A program made the translations under genes and the position numbers. Positions 21,501 through 33,592 of a DNA stretch of 64,000 nucleotides are shown here, piece after piece (position 1 is the stretch's first letter; every line of letters begins with the position of its first letter). The notes below the pieces were generated by a model. The model ran no database searches. It saw only the letters and a program-made list of their open reading frames with translations, and was not told the origin of the DNA. This stretch comes from Chromobotia macracanthus (taxonomy: Eukaryota; Chordata; Actinopteri; Cypriniformes; Botiidae): positions 11,641,001 through 11,705,000 of the forward strand of contig JAZGTH010000007.1 in NCBI GenBank assembly GCA_036877525.1, given 5' to 3'.

Positions 21501-24500
21501 AGTTGTAATGTCATCATTTGTTGCTGCTTGCTAAGCCAAGCAATATGAACCCACCCCCAAGTCTCTACGACATTCTGATGCGGAGCTATTTTGTCACAAA
21601 ATTCATCCCAATGTTAGTCTAAGGAATAATTCCCCCACTTTATCATACGCCTTGAAAACATTGTACACCCGATCGCTTATAAAAGTCATTGCACACCTTA
21701 TCAAACATAGCAGACCAATGGTCTGCTCCTGATGCTATACTGATGCCTCAGGTCAACCGCTTCTTCTTGTTTCCCAAAGGGGAATAGTGTTTCACAGCCG
21801 TAAAAGACAGTTTCAGCTTTACAAAATTGGGCTTAGATTGCGATGCCGCATTTCCTTACTGCTGAGGTGGTGCAGCAGGTTGGGAAGACTAATAATCCAT
21901 TTGTCCCCCTCTGCCTGAGGGTCTGAAATTTGGCTGGCTTGAGTGATAAGTTTGAGCTGTCGGCTTACTGGGGAGACAGACCTCAAATGCCACAAACTCA
22001 CTCTTTTTCCACAGGTCATATTGTTGACACATTGCAGTTACAGTACATTTGCACCCAAATGGCCTTTGGATCAATGGGGGCAACTCTTTTTTTAATGGGG
22101 GCATCTTATCTTTGTCAGAGAGTCCTGATAAACCCATCCACAACAATCTCTTTCTCACCACAGCTAAGCCCGTGCTCTTGCCATAACTTTGAACTGCAAA
22201 TCGTGTGCAGGTTTAAATCCGCAATGACATGTATGTCTTCCCAGAGCACATGTTAGTAGAGCCAGGGTTCAGCTGACGACCCGTCTCCTCGAGTAACTGC
22301 CTGATAAGCTGGGAAGACTGGCGTTGAATTGCAAAGTGCGAATGGCTGATCCTAGGATGGCCAGTCGATAGACAATCTAGCCGCAGCCCTGTGACAGACC
22401 TCAGGTAGGTCTGTGTCCAACTAAACAGGGAAAGATGAGTTATCATCCTTTGTGCTTAGTGTGTGGGACTGATTTGAGGAAGAATATTGTCGTCTTTATC
22501 ACATTCTCTTCCTTGGATGGTCGAAAGCAACTCATCATCATCATCATCTTCCACTAATGGATCTTTGAATTGTGGGGGAAGGATGGTAGACACACTCTCC
22601 AACACACCTCCAGGAGCTAGAGGCCTGTGGACAATCTATTGATTCCTTTCTGGGTTGAGCAGAGAGGCATGGGTCTGACTTTCCTGCAACTGCCACACAC
22701 AGTCTTGAGTTTTAGCCGAGAACAATGTGCAGTAAGGCAGCCCTCAGGGTTGGAAATTGCTGCCTGAGTGTGACTGTGTGACCCTTTCCCCTGGGACTCT
22801 TTTACCATGGCCATGATGAAGTCCGCACTCTCTTCGTACAGTAGTATGGACAACTAGTATGGAGCTGTGCTGAGAGTAGTAAACCTGAAAACAGAATTGT
22901 ATTGTTTTTATGTATCTGGGGGAAACAAAGGGCATACAGAGAAATGTATTATTAAAAGCATTAATGTTTTAAACAGGGAAAAAGAGTGTATTGGAGTAGA
23001 ATCTGTATTGTGGTATTGTGCCATCCCTAGTATGAACATACTGTCTACAAAAAACAACTAATTTCATATTGACCAACCTGTAGTTAGTAATGTTTTTAAT
23101 GAAAAACAACAATAGACTGTTTTGTCCACAGTGATTGAAGAAACCCTGGTGGCATTATACACTGGCTTGCCCACTCTGAGCATTTCTGAAGGTGACTCTC
23201 TTCAACTTGAGTGCCAGGTCTCCACACAAACATTTCAACACACCCATCTGTCGGTCACCTGGTTCCTTCATGGTCAAGATGATGTGAATCCCAGACTGAT
23301 CATTACCTTGGACAGGGATCTGACTGTGAAGCCAGGAGCTGGATTTGAGGAACGCTACCATTTAGGACTTGTCAGCATAGATAAGGTGGAGGACACAACC
23401 TACAGACTGAAGATGTCTCAGGTGCAGCAGTCAGACGGAGGAAAGTTCTACTGCAAAGCAAATGAGTGGATCCAAGACCCAGACCGCTTCTGGACACAGA
23501 TTGCCCACAAAACCACCACACCCTGTAATGTGGAGATCAAACGAATTGGTGAGATTTAGTTTTAATAATGTTTTAGTGGTTCTCAGGACCCAGATTTTAC
23601 ATTGGTTCCCAACATAGTATCAAATAAGTCAAGTGATCAGTTTAAAAGAAAACAAAAATGTCAATTGTTGTTGTGGTTTGTCCTGGTAAGGGTGTGAGAG
23701 ATTGGTGTATGAGTGCCTTAGATTTTAATTTGATGCACAGGCCTTGACATCAGCTACAAATGATATGGAAAGCAATTGAACGTCTATTTGCAATTCATTA
23801 TTATATGATTATATTGTTTGCATATCATTATATGCATTTAGCATTGTGTTTTCCCTAATCAACACAGAATTGCAACCCAAAAGAACCACTGATGAAAATT
23901 ATTTTAGTTAAAACCTACAGTGTAATGATTATGTCTATTTCTGCAGTCACATTACAGTCACAATGTTAATGTTTCTTCTCATTCTATTCCCTCTATCTCA
24001 GAAGTTGATCCTGATATAGGTTCATTCCTTGCTTATATTGAGGTCTCAAAGGGACCATTGCAGGAGGGTGATCCACTGGAGATCCATTGCACTGTAAAGG
24101 TACATAACCTTCCTGGTCAGTTTTTTTCGGTAACTTGGCTGAAAGGCCAGAAGAAAGTGGCCCAGATTGGATCCTCTGGGGTTCTTACTGTGTTTGATGA
24201 TTACAAAGAGAGGGAGAAGGAAGCCGAACTAAGAGCAGTAAAAATAAGTCATTTGGACTTCCTGCTTACCATCCGTTCAGCTAGGGCTGATGACCAGGGC
24301 TCATACCACTGTGAGGTATGGCAGGAAAACAGGAATGAGGATGGCACTTTCAGAAAAATACAAACACAGCTGTCAAGTCAAAAAATTGTGGGCATTACTG
24401 CCAAAGGTAAATACAATCTGGCACTAAAATTCTTCTGTACAGTCACTGGATTTTAAGCAAAGACTAGCTTTTTAGATTTCTTGAATCAAATAGTAGTGTT

Positions 24501-27500
24501 TGTGGGTAGCCATAGGGTTGGTGGTATTCAGTTGCTAGTGTGTTTTGTTTTATTCTAATTTTCAATTAAATTTTATTTATATAGCGTTTTTTACAATGTT
24601 GCATTGTTTTGGGCTGAAATAAAAGAGAGAATTATTTAATTACCCTCATGACTACAGACAAACATTGACAGCCTGTTTTTCCTACATGTCTCTGGTCAGA
24701 AAGTGACCTGGCAGTGGTCATGGTGATGGATAAAGAAGTTGTGACTGAGGGAGATTTTCTGCAAGTCACTTGCACTGTGTTAGGATTCAAAGGTCCTTTA
24801 TCAATGTCATGGCAACACAAGAAAGACTCTGGGGATTCCTTCAGTGACATCATTAGTCTGACCCATGATGGAGTGATGGAGGTTGGGAGAAAGTATCAAA
24901 GCAGAGATATTCAAACATTCCGTTCACCAGCTGGAAACTTCACCCTGGATATTGGTTCAACTATGATAACAGACGGCGGTGAATACAAGTGCATTGTTTC
25001 TGAATGGACCATGCAAAAAAATGGCGATCTGAAAAAAGCCAACATTAAATCTCAGCAAAAACCCATTTCTGTTATTTCTGTTGGTAAGATTTCTTTATCA
25101 TTACATACTTTACCATGACTTTATCATACATCTCAAGCAGAAAACAAATGTACCATGTTACAGAGTATGGATAATCACTTGTTTTTTTACCAGGATTCCT
25201 AATAAAGGTGGTCTTGAAAAGTCGTGTAACGAATGCACCTATAGATTCATTTATAGAACTAATATGCACAGTCAGTGGGCCTAAGGTGCCTTTGGATGTA
25301 CGTTGGATGTTTCAGCCCTCAAATTCATCTACTTGGACAAATATTTTATCCATACACCATACTGGAGAAATCACCTGGGGAGCAGAACAGACAAACTACC
25401 AGCTGTCTATTCAGTTACAGTCATTAAGCACAAGTTTTATTCTCATGGTTCTGAGAGCCAGCACACAACAGCAGGGAAAGTACATGTGTCAAGCTGATGC
25501 CTATCAAAAGGATATACAGAAAGCTAGCAAGAACTCCAACCTATTAGCTGTGACAGTCAAAAAACCTGGTAAAAATAACTATTTAATATATTCAAAAACA
25601 TGAGATTTTGTAAAGATCAGAAAAGCTTACCCCGACATAAAAATTCTGAAAAATGTCCAGATGCTTGAAGGGGTATTTGCACCAGGTGCTTGCATTTGTG
25701 ACCTGTGCTGGCAAAATGGGATACAATTAACACATTTTCAAAAATCAGTTCTTGTAATTTTCACATTATTTATTAAAAACCTTTAAAATGATGTATGATT
25801 TGTCGGAATCATTCAAAAAAGAGAGCTGAAACAATATGCCAGTTTTGACAAGAAAACTGACAAGTGGAATTAGCATGCCAGTCTCTGCTCCAGAGATACG
25901 GTTATATAAAGAAGCTGCCGTGCACCACTCAATCAGATTTATGCTAAGGAGCCAGAGGTGATGTCCTGACTCTCATAGAGGATCAGTTCAGTGCTGTGGA
26001 AAGAGGGAAACAGTGTCTCATTCCCTTCATCAGGGAACAAGGGTTACATAAGGGTTATGTAACCGAGGTGTTGCCTTTCTGTCAGTCACTCAGCATTGTG
26101 TTAATGATAACACTAATGGTTCCTACAACCCCAATTCAAAAAAAGTTGGGACGCCATGTAAAACGTAAATAACTTTTTTGAGAGGTGTTGCTGCAATCAA
26201 ATTCAGAATGAGCTAATGAGAAAAGTAAAATGTCTCACCTTGAACATTTGATATGTTGTCTATGTTCTAGTGTCTAGTATGCGTAATTAGTTTTATTAAT
26301 ATACATCTCACACATATTTGCAATAATACCATGTATTCTGTGTTGAACACGTCTGACATTTGTTCTGTTTTATTATTATTTTTTATTATAAGTAAAGCTG
26401 CTTTGAAGCAATGTAATGTTATAAATAAATAAAATCACGCTATATAAATAAAATCGAATTGCATAAGGCACATCCCTATCACCTAAGAGGGTGCCTAGCT
26501 GCAGTAGTGGAAGAAACTCTACCAAGGGATAAACACAGGGTTATCATTAGAGAAAACTCTGTGGACAACACATCATACGGGGTCACCCAAGAGAGGGAAA
26601 TCCACATGTAAAGAGCACCAAACTCAGATACACAGGCTTAATAAAGGGCCATGCACACAAGAATCAGGCCTGATGTCCAACTCATCCCAGGTCTGGTTGG
26701 GCCAGAATATGGCCACCAAAGGCACCTGGTGCTGCTCCCCCCTAACTGTGAAGAGGGCTCACTGGGGGAAATGCATACTTGCTAAGGGTAGCCTCTGTCA
26801 GGCAGTACCAAAGGATGCACTGGGTGGCCTTGCTTGGAGGCAAACAGGTCTACCTGGACCTCCCCAAATCTCTCCCAAATCCACTGGACACTCTCTGCAA
26901 ACTGTAGCCTGTCGTGAGCATGTCTGTTGCACAGTTAAGATGACCTGGAATGTGAGCGGCTTGCAGGGACTTTATCCACTGCTGACTCTAAAGGAAGGAG
27001 GCAACAAGCAAGCTGCGATGTGATGGGACTGCACACCACCTTGGCGATTGATGTATTCATTGGCAATTGTGTAGTAACATTGACATCTGCCTGTGCAAAT
27101 TCTGACTCATTTTGCCAGCATTTTGCTCATTTTGCCAGCACAGGTCAAACTTTCTGTGCTTGCTGTAGGATATAGCAAAACTGTCTGTTAAAGCTATTTT
27201 GTATAAATTAAAATTTTAGATTTAGAAATTTGTTGAATCTCTTTGCCATTGTCATTGTTTATCAACAGTCAGCAAGCTGACCCTGTCCATACCTAAGTCT
27301 CTTTTGGAAACCACTGTCAACACTGATGTAAAGTTTGAGTGCTCAGTCACCAAAGCAACCACAAATACCTCTCGCTTCAAAGTAACATGGCTGGTTGGTT
27401 CCCAGATACTCTTGACTATGGATCTAAATGCTGTTGTCAAATTTGGCCCATCAGCTGGCCTAGAGATTGACCAGAGAATCCGCATGGATATAATACAAAA

Positions 27501-29302
27501 ACAGACCTTCCTGTTGACCATCCATCATATCAGAACAACTGACAGTGGAGAGTACCACTGTGAGGTGGAAGAGTGGCTTCAGGATCCCATTGGTGACTGG
27601 TATTCTCTACAGAAAACATTTGTTTCCACAAAGCTTGTTGTCAAAGAAAAAGGTAAAAATAAACACATTTGCTTAAGTTCTTTTCACAAAACCACAATGT
27701 TCACAAAATCACAAAGGTCTTGAAGCCTATGAGCATAATTTGATTAGTCCAAAGAATATCTATAGTCTACTGAGCACAACAGTAGGGTTTTATATGGTAA
27801 AATAATCTCATTTATTTACTTTAAAGAATTTTGTTTACATATGATGTATAAAAATTTATAAACAGTCGTACCATGAACACAAGGTTTTGTCATTTAATGA
27901 TATAGGTGTCTGATATAAGCTACATGTTTACACAACCTATAAACATCTTACAGATTACAAATCCGTTATGATGCAGGATCCCGGAAACTTTATTTACTGT
28001 TTTAGTTGTCTTGTATTTTTCAGGCAATGAATTTAAAATGAATAAGACTAACACTCAACTGAAGCTTACAGAGGGAGATAAGCTAACATTAATTTGCTTA
28101 ATGGATAGTGTTGGAACCGATTCCACTCTCCGCTATTCACTTACCTGGTTCTTTAACCAAAATCAGTCCTCTAATGTGCCACTGCTGATCTATGGTTATG
28201 ATGGCCGTTTAAAGTACAATTCTGATTTAAAGTTGGAGGGACGACACCACTTCTCCAGTCCAGAAATTGGTGTCTCTTACTTGACCATTCCTAGATCCAT
28301 CCAGCAAGACAGTGGGAGCTACTACTGTCAAGTTCATCAATACCACCTGGATTGTACAGGTCAATGGTCACCTAAGGCAAGTGACACATCAGGTTCCACC
28401 AATGTTAGTGTTCATCCAACAGGTAGGTACACATATTTTGATGTACACTTCCGTTTGAGATTACTTGCCTGAAATATTTCTTATGATCTTAAAAGTGCTT
28501 TCATCTAAAGGTGTGCAGCCAATAAGAGCCCAGCATAGATGGGAACTCCATTACTGTTTAAAAATCATTGCAGGCTGATGCCTCCTAGGCAATGTGTGGC
28601 AATGTGTGGCTACATTAAATATGCTAAAATATAACATGGTTTGATATATTTAGAATTTTCTTCAGTCACAACATACAGCGTTACTGTATGCAACCTACTG
28701 CCTTAAATTTTTAAGTTTAATTAATTTGGCTGCACAAGTCATTTTAACTTACTCCTTGTAATCTTGACTGGTTTTGAGTTGCTGTAACTTTTAACAAATG
28801 ATTGAAAAATTTTGTAACCTATAAAATTTTATGCTGAAATGACTTGTATAGCCAAGTTGATTAAACTACAAAATTTAAGGCAGCAAAGTTTTTTTTACAG
28901 TGTAAAGACATTGCAGACTCCATTAGCAAACTCCAAAAAGGTTCACCATAATCCCTTATATAACCCTTATAACCATTATATACCTGAAGGAGTTGTTCAT
29001 TAATATTATATGTTACGTTGTACATACATTTTGTGATAAATCCTATTCTTTTTCTATAATCAACTATCTGTCTTTTGGTTATTTTCTCAGGTGATACTGA
29101 AAAACAAGCAGACCCTTTAAGAACAGCACTGGGAGTCACCGTCCCTCTCATTTGTTTTCTTGCATTGGTCATCATAATACTGCTGAGACGAGAGCACAAA
29201 ACACATTCTGATCTCAAAAAGAAGAAAGACTGCCTATGGGCTGAAAATAACCCTCTTAATCCAGTAGCTGGGGGAAGACAGCTGAAGAGGGACCTGTTGT
29301 AA
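18484..29302 (+). CDS. cd101: cd101 (igsf2)-like EWI-family receptor, complete, nine exons
   Basis: Nine exons with consensus splice sites, all joined in phase 1, give 3048 coding bases or about 1015 residues; human CD101 has about 1021. The order is signal peptide, seven V-type Ig domains (one exon each), membrane segment, short tail. The first domain reads GYPISISCNVSG and ends CQTPNTD...YYG.Y, close to human CD101. The second has HTHLSVTW and NEWIQDP, and the EWI-type motif recurs in later domains (SEWT, EEWL). CD101 is a leukocyte surface glycoprotein that dampens T-cell activation in mammals. Position directly after a ptgfrn-like gene on the same strand matches human gene order. The tail has no tyrosine, so no ITIM. 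Introns carry DIRS, L2 and SINE-like insertions but every exon is open. Confidence 0.92.
19261..19638 (+). CDS. cd101: cd101-like exon 2: Ig V domain 1
   Basis: 378 nt, acceptor TTTCTACACAG, donor ATGGTAAG. Both Ig cysteines are present (ISC, FIC) along with the DGG..C turn, but the core tryptophan is replaced (FEFLV where human CD101 has HFQW). The CQTPNTD stretch is a strong family match. Confidence 0.9.
19900..20080. repeat. AGCATGATGCTAGCATG minisatellite-like repeat
   Basis: Repeated, variably spaced TTAGCATGATGCTAGCATG-type units. Related stretches lie at 21030-21065 and 44990-45055, with a GGTGTAGCTAGACAG block nearby in the last two loci (21225 and 45150). Confidence 0.75.
20100..20810 (+). 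repeat. LTR-like repeat with internal duplication
   Basis: Contains TATATAAGG near 20556, two copies of AGAACTTCCCACAC.AT.GCT about 57 bp apart (20577 and 20632), and AATAAA near 20787. The arrangement resembles a solo LTR, but termini are not certain. Confidence 0.3.
21030..21660. repeat. GGTTGCTAGGGTGTAGC-type dispersed repeat
   Basis: Several variants of TGGTTGCTAGGGTGT and CTCTACGATGTTCTGATGC occur here, partly repeated near 45085-45190. Confidence 0.6.
21740..22850 (-). mobile_element. DIRS-like gag fragment (minus strand), in cd101 intron
   Basis: The minus strand encodes RKRLLWMGLSGLSDKDK, QQYDLWKKSE.FVAFEVCLP and PNFRPSGRGGQMDY, the end of a DIRS-type gag. Further gag-like fragments continue to about 22446 and 22850 in other frames. 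Degenerate. Confidence 0.55.
23132..23548 (+). CDS. cd101: cd101-like exon 3: Ig V domain 2 with EWI motif
   Basis: 417 nt, acceptor GTCCACAG, donor TTGGTGAG. It has LECQ, VTWF, QQSDGGKFYC and the family hallmark NEWIQDPDRFW. This is the exon most similar to mammalian CD101. Confidence 0.92.
23549..24001 (+). other. cd101-like intron 3
   Basis: No additional exon or known repeat seen. Confidence 0.6.
24002..24406 (+). CDS. cd101: cd101-like exon 4: Ig V domain 3
   Basis: 405 nt, acceptor CTATCTCAG, donor AAGGTAAA. IHC, SVTW and DDQGSYHC define the Ig core. EVW stands where other domains have EWI. Confidence 0.9.
24550..24615 (-). mobile_element. L2-type LINE extreme 3' end fragment
   Basis: TTTTATTTATATAGCG...ACAATGTTGCATTG is the inverse of the LINE tail also found at 52225-52285 and (other strand) 26390-26455. 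It lies in the short intron between exons 4 and 5. Confidence 0.65.
24700..25083 (+). CDS. cd101: cd101-like exon 5: Ig V domain 4
   Basis: 384 nt, acceptor CTCTGGTCAG, donor TTGGTAAG. It carries VTC, SMSW, TDGGEYKC and then SEWT. The intron to exon 6 is only about 110 bp. Confidence 0.9.
25194..25568 (+). CDS. cd101: cd101-like exon 6: Ig V domain 5
   Basis: 375 nt, acceptor TTTTTTACCAG, donor CTGGTAAA. It carries LIC, DVRW and QQGKYMC. The EWI position is degenerate (ADAYQKD). Confidence 0.88.
25840..26070 (-). mobile_element. DIRS terminal repeat fragment
   Basis: GCCGTGCACCACTC, CTCATCAGGGAACA..GGTTAC-type sequence is the inverse of the right terminus of the 9.8-11.9 kb copy. Confidence 0.6.
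26124..26272. mobile_element. Fragment of AAAAAAGTTGGGAC fish repeat
   Basis: Starts CTACAACCCCAATTC and AAAAAGTTGGGACGC and ends AACATTTGATATGTTGTC. The wording is a well-known dispersed fish element; the interior appears deleted. Confidence 0.5.
26370..26461 (+). mobile_element. L2-type LINE 3' end
   Basis: AAAGCTGCTTTGAAGCAATG followed by ATAAATAAATAAAATC is the sense form of the LINE tail. Confidence 0.65.
26462..27060 (-). mobile_element. Probable DIRS-like internal fragment
   Basis: GC-richer than its surroundings and similar in style to the non-coding strand of DIRS gag DNA (AGGCACCTGGTGCTGCTCCC). No convincing protein match, so identity is tentative. Confidence 0.3.
27269..27652 (+). 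CDS. cd101: cd101-like exon 7: Ig V domain 6
   Basis: 384 nt, acceptor TATCAACAG, donor AAGGTAAA. It carries FEC, KVTW and TDSGEYHC, followed by EEWLQDP, a clear EWI-type motif. Confidence 0.9.
27653..28023 (+). other. cd101-like intron 7
   Basis: No exon or known repeat seen. Confidence 0.6.
28024..28422 (+). CDS. cd101: cd101-like exon 8: Ig V domain 7
   Basis: 399 nt, acceptor GTATTTTTCAG, donor CAGGTAGG. It carries LIC, LTWF and QDSGSYYC, plus an extra cysteine in HLDCTGQW near the G strand. Confidence 0.9.
28423..29090 (+). other. cd101-like intron 8
   Basis: No exon or known repeat seen beyond a short tandem GGCAATGTGTGGCAATGTGTGG at 28588-28609. Confidence 0.6.
29091..29302 (+). CDS. 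cd101: cd101-like exon 9: membrane segment and tail
   Basis: Acceptor ATTTTCTCAG. A hydrophobic span (VTVPLICFLALVIIILL) is followed by basic residues (RREHK, KKKKD) and a tail of about 35 residues with no tyrosine. The stop is TAA at 29300-29302. No AATAAA is obvious close by. Confidence 0.88.
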
Positions 29303-30640
29303 CTTTGAGTTAACTATTTGAATTCTGCTACAAACTGATTCACTAGTAAGGCTCAGAATAATGTTGACAGGCCCATTTTGTTTAAATAACTATACCTGTT
29401 TTGTTTAAAGAAATGGATAACATTTAATTAAAACAGGTTCTCAACTATGTTATGCAGAACCCAGATTTTACTTTGAACAGGAGATAACCTGATAAGCACA
29501 GAACCAAAATTGGTTATTGATCCATAATTAATTCACCACACAAAACACAACCATGAATTTTCCATCCATATTTACATAGTTTGGGTTATTTAATTTCACC
29601 TTGCAAAGTTTTGTTCATGGTTCCTGTTTATGTTGATATTTACCAAATATTTAGCCTTTTCAAAGTGATGGATAAATTTGTGCCAGTATGCAGCAAATTT
29701 GAATAGATGCACAGCAATTACAGTAATAGTGGAAAAAGTTGAAAAACGTTGAACAAACTTTATTTTGCTAACAATTATGTATGACTATGTTCTATGTTGC
29801 TTTTTATATTCTATGTTGCTATGTTTCTCTGTTGCTATTGTACAGTGTACCTTTAAGAAGGAAATTCAAGCCCATGCCTATTTCTCCAAAATATCATTTC
29901 ACTATGTGGTCAATGCACTAGATCTCTTTCAACACAGTAAGACAAATTGCACAAATGAGCATTGCTTGACGTAAACCTGGCCTTAAAAGAGTTTAGTTTT
30001 TTTAATTGTTTGTTAATTGTCACATATACATGATATATAGACATTTCTGTGGTAGACAGGAAGTTCCTCTGAGCAGATCTGTTTAACAATTACAATTCTG
30101 TGGTTATGGTTTATGCTGAAGTAGGCTGGGTTGATTTCACAATGAAATCAGAAAGGAGGATCTTATCTCCTTTCTGATTTTCTCTATCTATAACTACAAC
30201 TATTACAACTATAATTTTCTAATTTTTACTTCTGATTGTACTCGTTCTGTTTTAACTTCTAACAGCAGCTACAGAAATATAATTTCATGGAAATACCATT
30301 TTAAGTGAAAGCTTTGTCAAATGGTTCTTTCATTTGGAAGCCAGGGCCACCATTGAATATTCCAATTTCTTCAATATCAGTACCAGTGGCACCTCTCATA
30401 CATGTCTCTATGCTTGATTGAGATTGACTGGCACGTGCAAGTAAATTCATTTAAACAAGAATATATGATGTTGGCTTAATTATGAAAGTCTGGCTTGTTA
30501 ATATCACAAACCTCAAAAGGTAGTGGATTCTTTTCTTGCTTGGCCCCAAAGTTTAAAATAGCCTTTCTAGCTTTCTTCAGGATTCAGAAATATGGTCAGT
30601 TTAGGTCTTAGACTAAACTCAGAAGTCAGATGTTTATTAG
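29303..30640. other. 3' flank of cd101-like gene
   Basis: No supported exon. Contains the perfect hairpin at 30145-30180. Confidence 0.5.
30145..30180. repeat. Perfect 14-bp hairpin
   Basis: AAATCAGAAAGGAG, an 8-base loop, then its exact inverse CTCCTTTCTGATTT. Confidence 0.9.
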
Positions 30641-30649
30641 TCATTCAAC

Positions 30650-30960
30650 CATAGGTGCAGGTGCAGTACATGAATGTTGACATGAACAGTGAAATGAAAC
30701 ATTCTTCAAGGACCATGGTGCCACATAAGACATAGACAACAAGGGACTAGGTACAATCACCCGGTTCCACATAATTGCATGTGTGTAGACAGTGCAGGCA
30801 GCAGAGACAAAAAAAAGTAGGCAGCACTGCTGCACCTGGGGGTTAGGTACCCTGCTCAAGGGAACTTCATCTGCTACCTGCAGACACTGGAATCGAAACA
30901 ACCTTCTGAGAACAAGCCTGATTGACTAACCGGTAGAACACAACTGCCACAAAATACTCT
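30650..30960. repeat. Dispersed repeat
   Basis: The phrase CCTGCTCAAGGGAACTTCAT ... GAATCGAAACAACCTTCTGA with AACCGGTAGAACACAACTGC is typical of a fish dispersed repeat in which it ends a short element. Exact class not assigned. Confidence 0.4.
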
Positions 30961-33100
30961 CCCATCAACAATTCCAATCAAGCATTAACTGCCTAAACAT
31001 ATTTATGTCACATTAGTCAGCTTGACTGAACAAACATTTGTCTGAGTAAATTATTCATAGCATTTGAGCTGCCTCTAATATCAGCTTGTTGTCTTTCCAT
31101 GTCTCATCCTTGGGTTCCCAAGAACACCTAAGTCTGACAGACCCAGCTCCAGTTTGGTTTGATGATCATCCCAGCTCTGGTTCAGTCAGATCCTCAGCTT
31201 TGTCCACTAAATGATGACTATTTTCATAGTCTGCATCAACCTGAAAGTGATTGGAATCTAAAATGATCACAGCCTGTGACCTAAGATCAATAAAATTCTG
31301 TCAGTTCCTACTCTAAGCAGGCGACGTAGCCACACATTAAACAAAAATGGATGTTGTATTCACCATTTGACTGATAGACAGATATATATATATAGAGACA
31401 GATATATATGCTGTGACATCTCAAATACAGGAATATTGGATCATCCACCATTACCACAGCAAACAAGAGAGACAATGTAGATTCTGACACAGTTTGTAAT
31501 GTAACAACATCTTAGTATACATATACATTCTCCCTTCATGTATACTGTAACAGTTTAATATGATTTAATCAGCTACAGCACTGACAATATGTTCACAATG
31601 ATTAAAGGACTCCCCCCGCCAAACAGAGCCTGACAGCTTTACATCAGGTAATTCTTAGGATGTTCACGGGTGGTGCCCCTGACAGCAGTCCTCAAAACAC
31701 CTGCACCTGAATAATATCATAATTCAACTCATCAGATCTATATACATTTTATAGATATTCTTTAAAGCTCCTTAAATCACAACTGCTTTATATTAGGATG
31801 ATAAATATGATCACTGGGTCCTACTGTAGGTGTAGTATTTTGAAACAATATGTTTAAAACATGTCCCAATATTGGGACAGTTCAATTTAGTGGTGCTGTG
31901 CAATAATGTATAAAACTACGCAACGGAACCCTAACCCTAATCTGGAATATTTGTTTTCATCCTTGGTCACTTGGCAGGTCTCTGAAAACTGAATTCTGGG
32001 AAAAAACATATAGGCTAGGGCAATCTGCAAGATTGTGTAAAAATAGACTATATAAATTATTTGATTTGCAATTGTGCTAATGGGATGTTAAAGACAGAAC
32101 TGATATTATCTAAATTTGTAGGTTTTTTGTTGCATTTGATGTATAATGTCTAGACAAACTTCTCATTCACATGCTAACTAAAATATCTTGGCTAAGCAGA
32201 TGGAAAGGTGTATAACATTTACTGACCAACTTTTTGTTCACAAACAATGAAACAATGTTAGGCCTACAGACTGATGTTATGATTGTTTTCACTGGTTGTG
32301 TGGGTTGCATGCAGTGAAGAGGTCATTGAATTACTTTCAAATAGCAGCCACAGACCATGTAGCGTGTGTGTTACCTTGGTATTCACCACATTATTGTGAG
32401 TACACAATATGTATCAGTAAATTTTGGCCTTGTGAAGGCATCAGTCAGAAAAACCTGACAAATCTGATCAACAGATTTCTTTTGGGGCTACCCTAATTTG
32501 TAAGAATGCTATAAAAAACAGTAAATAACATTTTTTAATTGTCAAAATACATAAGTGTTCTGTTAGGGTAAGGGTTAGAGTATGGGTTAGGGTTATATTG
32601 TTTATAACTAGCTGTGTATTTAAACAACAGAAATCTAGTAAACATTATTATTTATATATATTTGGAGTCATACTTTATTAAAATCACTTTCAATATAACA
32701 GATACAATTTTTCAAAGAACCCTATTAATTTATTTATTTATTCACGTATTTACTCATCTTTCCAGTTATTTTTGCAGAATTTTATTTCCTGTCCTGTCAA
32801 TTTATTTCATCATACTAATACTGTGTACTCCATGACACCGTGTAGTTTAAATAAATTCTTATTTCTGAACTTGACGACAAAACAGGGAATTGCTCTCACG
32901 TTAGTGTAGCCAGTTAGGAAGAGAAATATGAATTTTATCGTATTTCTTGTGATGAACTTCCCAAAACGATTTTTCCACAGAGTGTAAGGCAATTATTATG
33001 CATCAAATACCTACACAGGTTATCTGCGTGTGTAGGAACTTTTATTATGATGTTTTTTTCAAATTGGACTCTTATCAGTGTTGCGCGCTATGCCTTTGGG
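30961..33100. other. Intergenic, no gene seen
   Basis: AT-rich. Only short (TA)n near 31383 and brief CCCTAA/GGGTTA runs (31927, 32567-32600) were noted. Confidence 0.5.
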
Positions 33101-33108
33101 AGTGCGGG

Positions 33109-33405
33109 AGTTACGTCAGCCTCAGACGGCAATTGGACGGTGACGAGACAGGATTATGTGACGGTGACGGGGCGGTTAATTTTGGTATGTTTAACAGCGT
33201 TCATTTGACTGACGTTAATTAAATTGTAAACCGAATGCGTTCCGAGTCGGTTTTACGTATGTACTTTTGTATATTGTGAGATTTATGTGATTTGTGCCTG
33301 ACAGGTGAAGCTGATCAATCGGTGGTTTGTGCACAGTGAAACGTGGAGAGCGAATAGCTTGGTAAACGTGATTTTCTGATTAAATGTCCCATGTGTTCCA
33401 GGTAT
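33109..33405 (+). repeat. Upstream LTR-related module
   Basis: Shares GTCAGCCTC.GA..GCAATTGGA, TGAAACGTGGAGAGCG and TCCCATGTGTTCCAGG with the LTR section 33735-33858, but carries about 170 extra internal bases. Either a tandem duplication or a second, longer LTR. Confidence 0.6.
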
Positions 33406-33592
33406 GTTTAGTTCTTCAATTTAAACGGTGAAAAGTGTTTTAATTAATGATATATGTGAATTGGTTTTAGATATGTTTTTATTGTTATTTTCTCATTCCC
33501 TTATTCTGATAACCAGTCTACTTGCATTTGGATTATGTACTGATTTAAGGTTTCTATAGCATTGTTGTGAATGTGCATGATATTTTTGGGGA

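Noticed and set aside
31920..32600. CCCTAA / GGGTTA runs as interstitial telomeric repeats
   Set aside because: Only two or three units each, common low-complexity sequence in fish.
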